A DNA stretch of 64,000 nt from Sphingopyxis sp. LK2115 (GTDB lineage Bacteria; Pseudomonadota; Alphaproteobacteria; Sphingomonadales; Sphingomonadaceae). The translations under genes were made by a program, and so were the position numbers. Numbering within the stretch: position 1 is the stretch's first letter; the number at the start of each line of letters is the position of its first letter. The notes under the pieces are model-generated. The model was not told where the DNA came from and did no database searches. It saw only the letters and a program-made list of their open reading frames with translations. Below, piece by piece: positions 61,241-64,000 of this stretch. The stretch covers positions 161,160 through 225,159 of the forward strand of contig NZ_JABWGQ010000056.1 in the NCBI RefSeq assembly GCF_014595975.1, written 5' to 3'.

Positions 61241-62853
61241 GTCGGAAGGCCGACAAGCTTGCGCTGCTCCGCCCAATCCAGTGGCCATTCCTGCTTCAGC
61301 ATCCATTCGGGCGTGACATGATCCGGCGCGCTGCCGGTCAGCAGTGCGCGCTGGATATCTGGGGCGAGAAGCCCGATCACGATCCGCTGCCGGATCCACT
61401 CCGTTGCGCCAGCCGTCATTTGGCTATGTGCGGAGGGCATTATCGGCGAGGCGTTGATTTCGTCGAGCCGCCGGTGCGCGGTGTGGACAAGGGTTGCGAG
61501 GTCGGCCTTCGTTTCGGCGCCAACCATGGTCTGGCCCGGCGATTGCTTCGTCCGCCCGCTTCGGTCGGGCGGTAGCGGCACGGAGATACGCAAGATGTCG
61601 CCATCGATCTTCGCGTCGGCATCGATCAACTCAGCGCGGCTAATGATGCGGGTCGCACCGAGAGCGCTGTCATCGGCGATCGCGGCAACGTCGATCTCAG
61701 CGAACAACCGGTCGCCGAGCGCCGTGACCTTGGTAATGGCGCCGAATAGATCGGCGTCATGTTGATCGACGACCAGATCGCGTAGCCCGACGCTGATCGC
61801 GCGCTCGACCCGTGCCGCCGAGAACCGCTGTCCCTCACGATTGGTCGGCATGTTCGCGGTGCGCGGAAGGAGGCAGTCGCTGAGGTAATAGCGGTACATC
61901 TTCTTCCCCCGCCCATAGGAGAAACTCACGCTCATCGGCTGATCATCGGCATCGTGGATTTTGCCGGTCAGCGGCGATGAGGCGGCGCGGGTCTTGCGCG
62001 CGCTGCGCTTCACCTGGTTCGCCTCGAGCTGCTCCTGCACGGCATTGAACAGCTCGGCCGGGACGATCGCATCATGCTCGCCGGCATGCGCCTTGCCCTT
62101 GTGGACGGCGAAGCCCCGATAGACCCCGTTCCGGAGGATATGGGCCAGCGCACCGACATGGAATGGCAGTCCGCCGTGGGTCTTCCCTGTGCGCGAGGTC
62201 CAACGCTTCGAGCGGATGCCCTGAGCGGCCAACTCCTTCGCGAGCGCCGGGACCGACTTGAGATCGAGATAGCGGGTGAAGATATGCCGGACTGTCTCGG
62301 CTTCGGTCTCATTCACCTCGAGCTTCCGATCTCCGAGGTCGTAGCCGAGGGGAACATTGCCGCCCATGAACATGCCCTTGGCGCGGGACGCCGCGATCTT
62401 GTCGCGGATCCGCTCGCCGGTGACCTCGCGCTCGAACTGCGCGAACGACAGTAGGACATTGAGGGTAAGGCGCCCCATGCTGTTCGTGGTGTTGAACGCC
62501 TGCGTCACGCTGACGAAAGAGGCAGAGTTCGCGTCGAAGGTTTCGACGATGCGGGCAAAATCCATCAGGCTACGGGTGAGGCGGTCGACCTTGTAGACGA
62601 CGACGATATCGATGCGGCCGCGCACGATATCGGCAAGCAGGGCTTTGAGGGCAGGGCGATCCATGTTGCCGCCTGACCAGCCGCCATCGTCATAGCGATC
62701 GGGAAGACATTCCCAGCCCTCGCCCGCTTGGCTCAATATATAAGCCTCGCAGGCTTCACGCTGGGCAACGAGTGTGTTGAACGCCTGGTCGAGCTCCCCC
62801 TCGGTCGACTTGCGCGTATAGATGGCGCAGCGCTTGCGCGGCGACACGCTCAT
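61237..62853 (-). CDS. Large serine recombinase
   Basis: A 538-residue site-specific recombinase. The catalytic domain (about 7-160) has the nucleophile Ser16 in AIYTRKSTEGE, then DGGWSGGNMDRPALKALL, YKVDRLTRSLMDFARI and FAQFEREVTGERIRDKIAAS. The recombinase domain (about 175-280) includes PLGYDLGDRKLEVN and HILRNGVYRGFAVHKG. The usual zinc ribbon CxxC pairs are missing; instead the region reads SPLTGKIHDADDQPMSVSFS and YRYYLSDCLL. It would integrate, excise or invert DNA. The start overlaps the DUF2924 stop. Confidence 0.92.
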   Translation of the reverse strand: MSVSPRKRCAIYTRKSTEGELDQAFNTLVAQREACEAYILSQAGEGWECLPDRYDDGGWSGGNMDRPALKALLADIVRGRIDIVVVYKVDRLTRSLMDFARIVETFDANSASFVSVTQAFNTTNSMGRLTLNVLLSFAQFEREVTGERIRDKIAASRAKGMFMGGNVPLGYDLGDRKLEVNETEAETVRHIFTRYLDLKSVPALAKELAAQGIRSKRWTSRTGKTHGGLPFHVGALAHILRNGVYRGFAVHKGKAHAGEHDAIVPAELFNAVQEQLEANQVKRSARKTRAASSPLTGKIHDADDQPMSVSFSYGRGKKMYRYYLSDCLLPRTANMPTNREGQRFSAARVERAISVGLRDLVVDQHDADLFGAITKVTALGDRLFAEIDVAAIADDSALGATRIISRAELIDADAKIDGDILRISVPLPPDRSGRTKQSPGQTMVGAETKADLATLVHTAHRRLDEINASPIMPSAHSQMTAGATEWIRQRIVIGLLAPDIQRALLTGSAPDHVTPEWMLKQEWPLDWAEQRKLVGLPT

Positions 62854-63263
62854 CGCGCGTTCGCGTGCCGGAGGCCGAAGAAGCGCGGGCCGTTCCAGCG
62901 CATCCCCGTGATATGGCGCGCGACCTCCGACAAGCTGCCCCAGGTCTTGCCTTCATAGACGACCCCGCTCTCGATCACGACGACCTCATGGGTCCGGCCC
63001 GCCCATTCGCGGGCGAGGCGCATGCCTGCGGCCGGCGTGATACGCAGCGGCAGATCCTCGCGCACCAGAAGCTTGCGCGTCGTGGCATCGAGCCCGCCCT
63101 CGACATCGGCCTGGACGCGCCAGGCCAAAACCCGACGCAGCAGTTCGGCGCTGCGGTGGCGGGGAGCAGCGCCGTAGCGTCGCTCCCACTCGATGCGCAG
63201 CTCAGCGAGCGGCATCGCGGCGATCGCGGCGACCGCCTCGCCCAAGTTCCGGCGCCGGCTCAT
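62850..63263 (-). CDS. DUF2924 protein, recombinase partner
   Basis: A 137-residue protein: LGEAVAAIAAMPLAELRIEW, RYGAAPRHRSAELLRRVLAW and the C-terminal block GVVYEGKTWGSLSEVARHIT, then GMRWNGPRFFGL. This matches DUF2924, whose members occur next to serine recombinases. The basic C-terminal half could bind DNA. The start at MSRRRN overlaps the DUF3489 stop (ATGA), and its own stop overlaps the recombinase start (ATGA). A role as accessory or directionality factor is an inference. Confidence 0.85.
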   Translation of the reverse strand: MSRRRNLGEAVAAIAAMPLAELRIEWERRYGAAPRHRSAELLRRVLAWRVQADVEGGLDATTRKLLVREDLPLRITPAAGMRLAREWAGRTHEVVVIESGVVYEGKTWGSLSEVARHITGMRWNGPRFFGLRHANAR

Positions 63264-63496
63264 GCGTCGGCCTTCGCGGCGATGAACCACACGGTCGTGT
63301 TGCCGGAGGTGCGCTTCTCGATGACATGGCCTTTCTTGCGCAGACCCGTCATCGCCGCGCGCACCGTGTGCGGCTGCCAGCCGGTGCGCTCGGTCATTTC
63401 GTCAAGGGTGGCGCCGTCTTTCCGCTGCAGCATCTCTAGCAAAGCCGCGGCCTTGCTGCCTTCGCGCGGCGTCTTCGTGTCGGCGTTCTTGGTCAT
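63260..63496 (-). CDS. DUF3489 winged-helix protein, recombinase partner
   Basis: A 78-residue protein that is nearly all winged helix: SKAAALLEMLQRKDGATLDE, MTERTGWQPHTVRAAMTGLR, then KKGHVIEKRTSGNTTVWFI. It matches DUF3489. As first gene of the cassette, it may regulate the operon or bind recombination sites. The upstream 240 bp hold hairpins and an inverted repeat that could be its operator. Confidence 0.85.
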   Translation of the reverse strand: MTKNADTKTPREGSKAAALLEMLQRKDGATLDEMTERTGWQPHTVRAAMTGLRKKGHVIEKRTSGNTTVWFIAAKADA

Positions 63497-63738
63497 GGGT
63501 TGTCTCCTGATGAGACCCGGCAGGATACCGGGCCCACCACCCAGAGCCCCGCCGATCGGTCGGCTGGGGCGGGCTGCGATTCAGGGCGTCGCTGGGCGAA
63601 CAGCAATGCTTGGTGTGACGGGGAAGTCGAGCCCAATCCTAAAAAATACATCCATTATGGTGGATGTCCTGTGACCTGCCCCTCCCGCTGGCTCCCTCGA
63701 TTTGATGTAGATTCTGCCCCGCACGAAGGAGCAGACGA
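63497..63738. other. Cassette promoter region and left end of an IS3-type element
   Basis: CCCGG-N7-CCGGG (about 63526) and AGCCCCGCC...GGCTGGGGCGG (about 63546-63575) can form hairpins. ACATCCA-N6-TGGATGT at 63648-63667 is perfect. TGTGACCTGCCCCTCCC at about 63670 resembles the left end of IS3-family elements. No gene is seen. Confidence 0.4.
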
Positions 63739-63876
63739 ATGAGGAAGAGCCGTTTTTCCGAGGAACAGATTATAGGTATGCTCAAGGAGCAGGAGGCTGG
63801 GCTGCCGACAGCGGAGGTATGCCGCAAGCACGGCCTCAGCCCGGCAACGTTCTACAAGGCCCCTAATTACATCTAG
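63739..63876 (+). pseudogene. Truncated IS3-family OrfA
   Basis: A 45-residue product: MRKSRFSEEQIIGMLKEQEA, then GLPTAEVCRKHGLSPATFYK, the helix-turn-helix of IS3-type OrfA. After FYK the family would continue with a leucine-zipper part; here it ends APNYI and a TAG. OrfB is absent in the remaining 124 bp, which hold no gene. A cut element at the window's right edge. Confidence 0.85.
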
Positions 63877-64000
63877 CGAAGTTCCCGACGAAACCATTCT
63901 GGCGATGATTGGACGGGACAGCGGAGGATTTTCGCTTTCCTACAATCTCTTGGCGCGATAGCCCTTGACGAATCGAGGATCGAGTCTTGTTCGGCAGGAC

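Noticed and set aside
60166..64000. Direct repeat of the tRNA-Cys 3' end as an attachment site
   Set aside because: No second copy of the T-arm/acceptor sequence is seen before the window ends, and the recombinase is not of the tyrosine type that usually targets tRNA genes.

Overview
This window looks like chromosomal DNA of a GC-rich alphaproteobacterium of the order Sphingomonadales, most likely a Sphingopyxis/Sphingomonas relative. That placement is an inference from several things: strong G/C third-position bias; an exosortase-A-associated glycosyltransferase with its O-glycosylation ligase; a PopZ-like protein; DciA and two thioredoxin-fold proteins next to SMC; the plant/alphaproteobacterial type of glutamate-cysteine ligase; and a DUF3489-DUF2924-recombinase cassette.

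Layout. 1-9.5 kb: 5'-part of an ABC exporter, intracellular PHA depolymerase, PilZ protein, gamma-glutamyltransferase, two small exported proteins, free-Met-R-sulfoxide reductase coupled to a prolyl oligopeptidase. 9.6-14.9 kb: YkvA protein and dipeptide epimerase (starts 12 bp apart), VOC protein divergent from SoxR, then a lipid/acyl-CoA cluster (monooxygenase-like, CMD protein, thiolase, MaoC hydratase). 15-20 kb: MscS channel, exosortase-A-associated ligase with a 54-residue overlapping ORF, divergent glycosyltransferase, membrane protein. 20-25 kb: small helical protein divergent from an S24-type repressor with two perfect palindromes between them, lipoprotein, CBS-chemoreceptor, aquaporin, GalU. 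25-29 kb: a complete yfiR-yfiN-yfiB c-di-GMP operon, MsrA, M48 protease. 29-35 kb: heme A synthase, rplM-rpsI, SDR, CarD, TruA, Fmt. 35-43.6 kb: an internally deleted IS5-family remnant, ThiC with TPP riboswitch, DUF6265-like protein, WYL regulator with GFA protein, GshA, a secreted P-domain/DUF11 protein, RsmE. 43.8-60 kb: TadG/TadE trio, UbiA, SMC with two DsbA-like proteins and DciA, MutY-serine hydrolase-NudC operon, PopZ-TolC-Pcm operon.

60.2-64 kb is different. After tRNA-Cys lies a mosaic of mobile-element debris: a truncated IS481-type transposase, a translationally coupled DUF3489-DUF2924-serine-recombinase operon with a possible 52-residue fourth gene, and a truncated IS3-type OrfA. 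This is the part most likely to hold something undescribed.

Regulatory and non-coding content includes a TPP riboswitch, one tRNA, several intrinsic terminators or strong hairpins, dispersed REP-like repeats, and candidate operators for the S24 repressor, SoxR and the WYL regulator. Three CtrA-like sites are suggested by near-consensus matches only. No rRNA, CRISPR array or replication origin was seen. Product names rest on motif recognition by eye, not on database searches.
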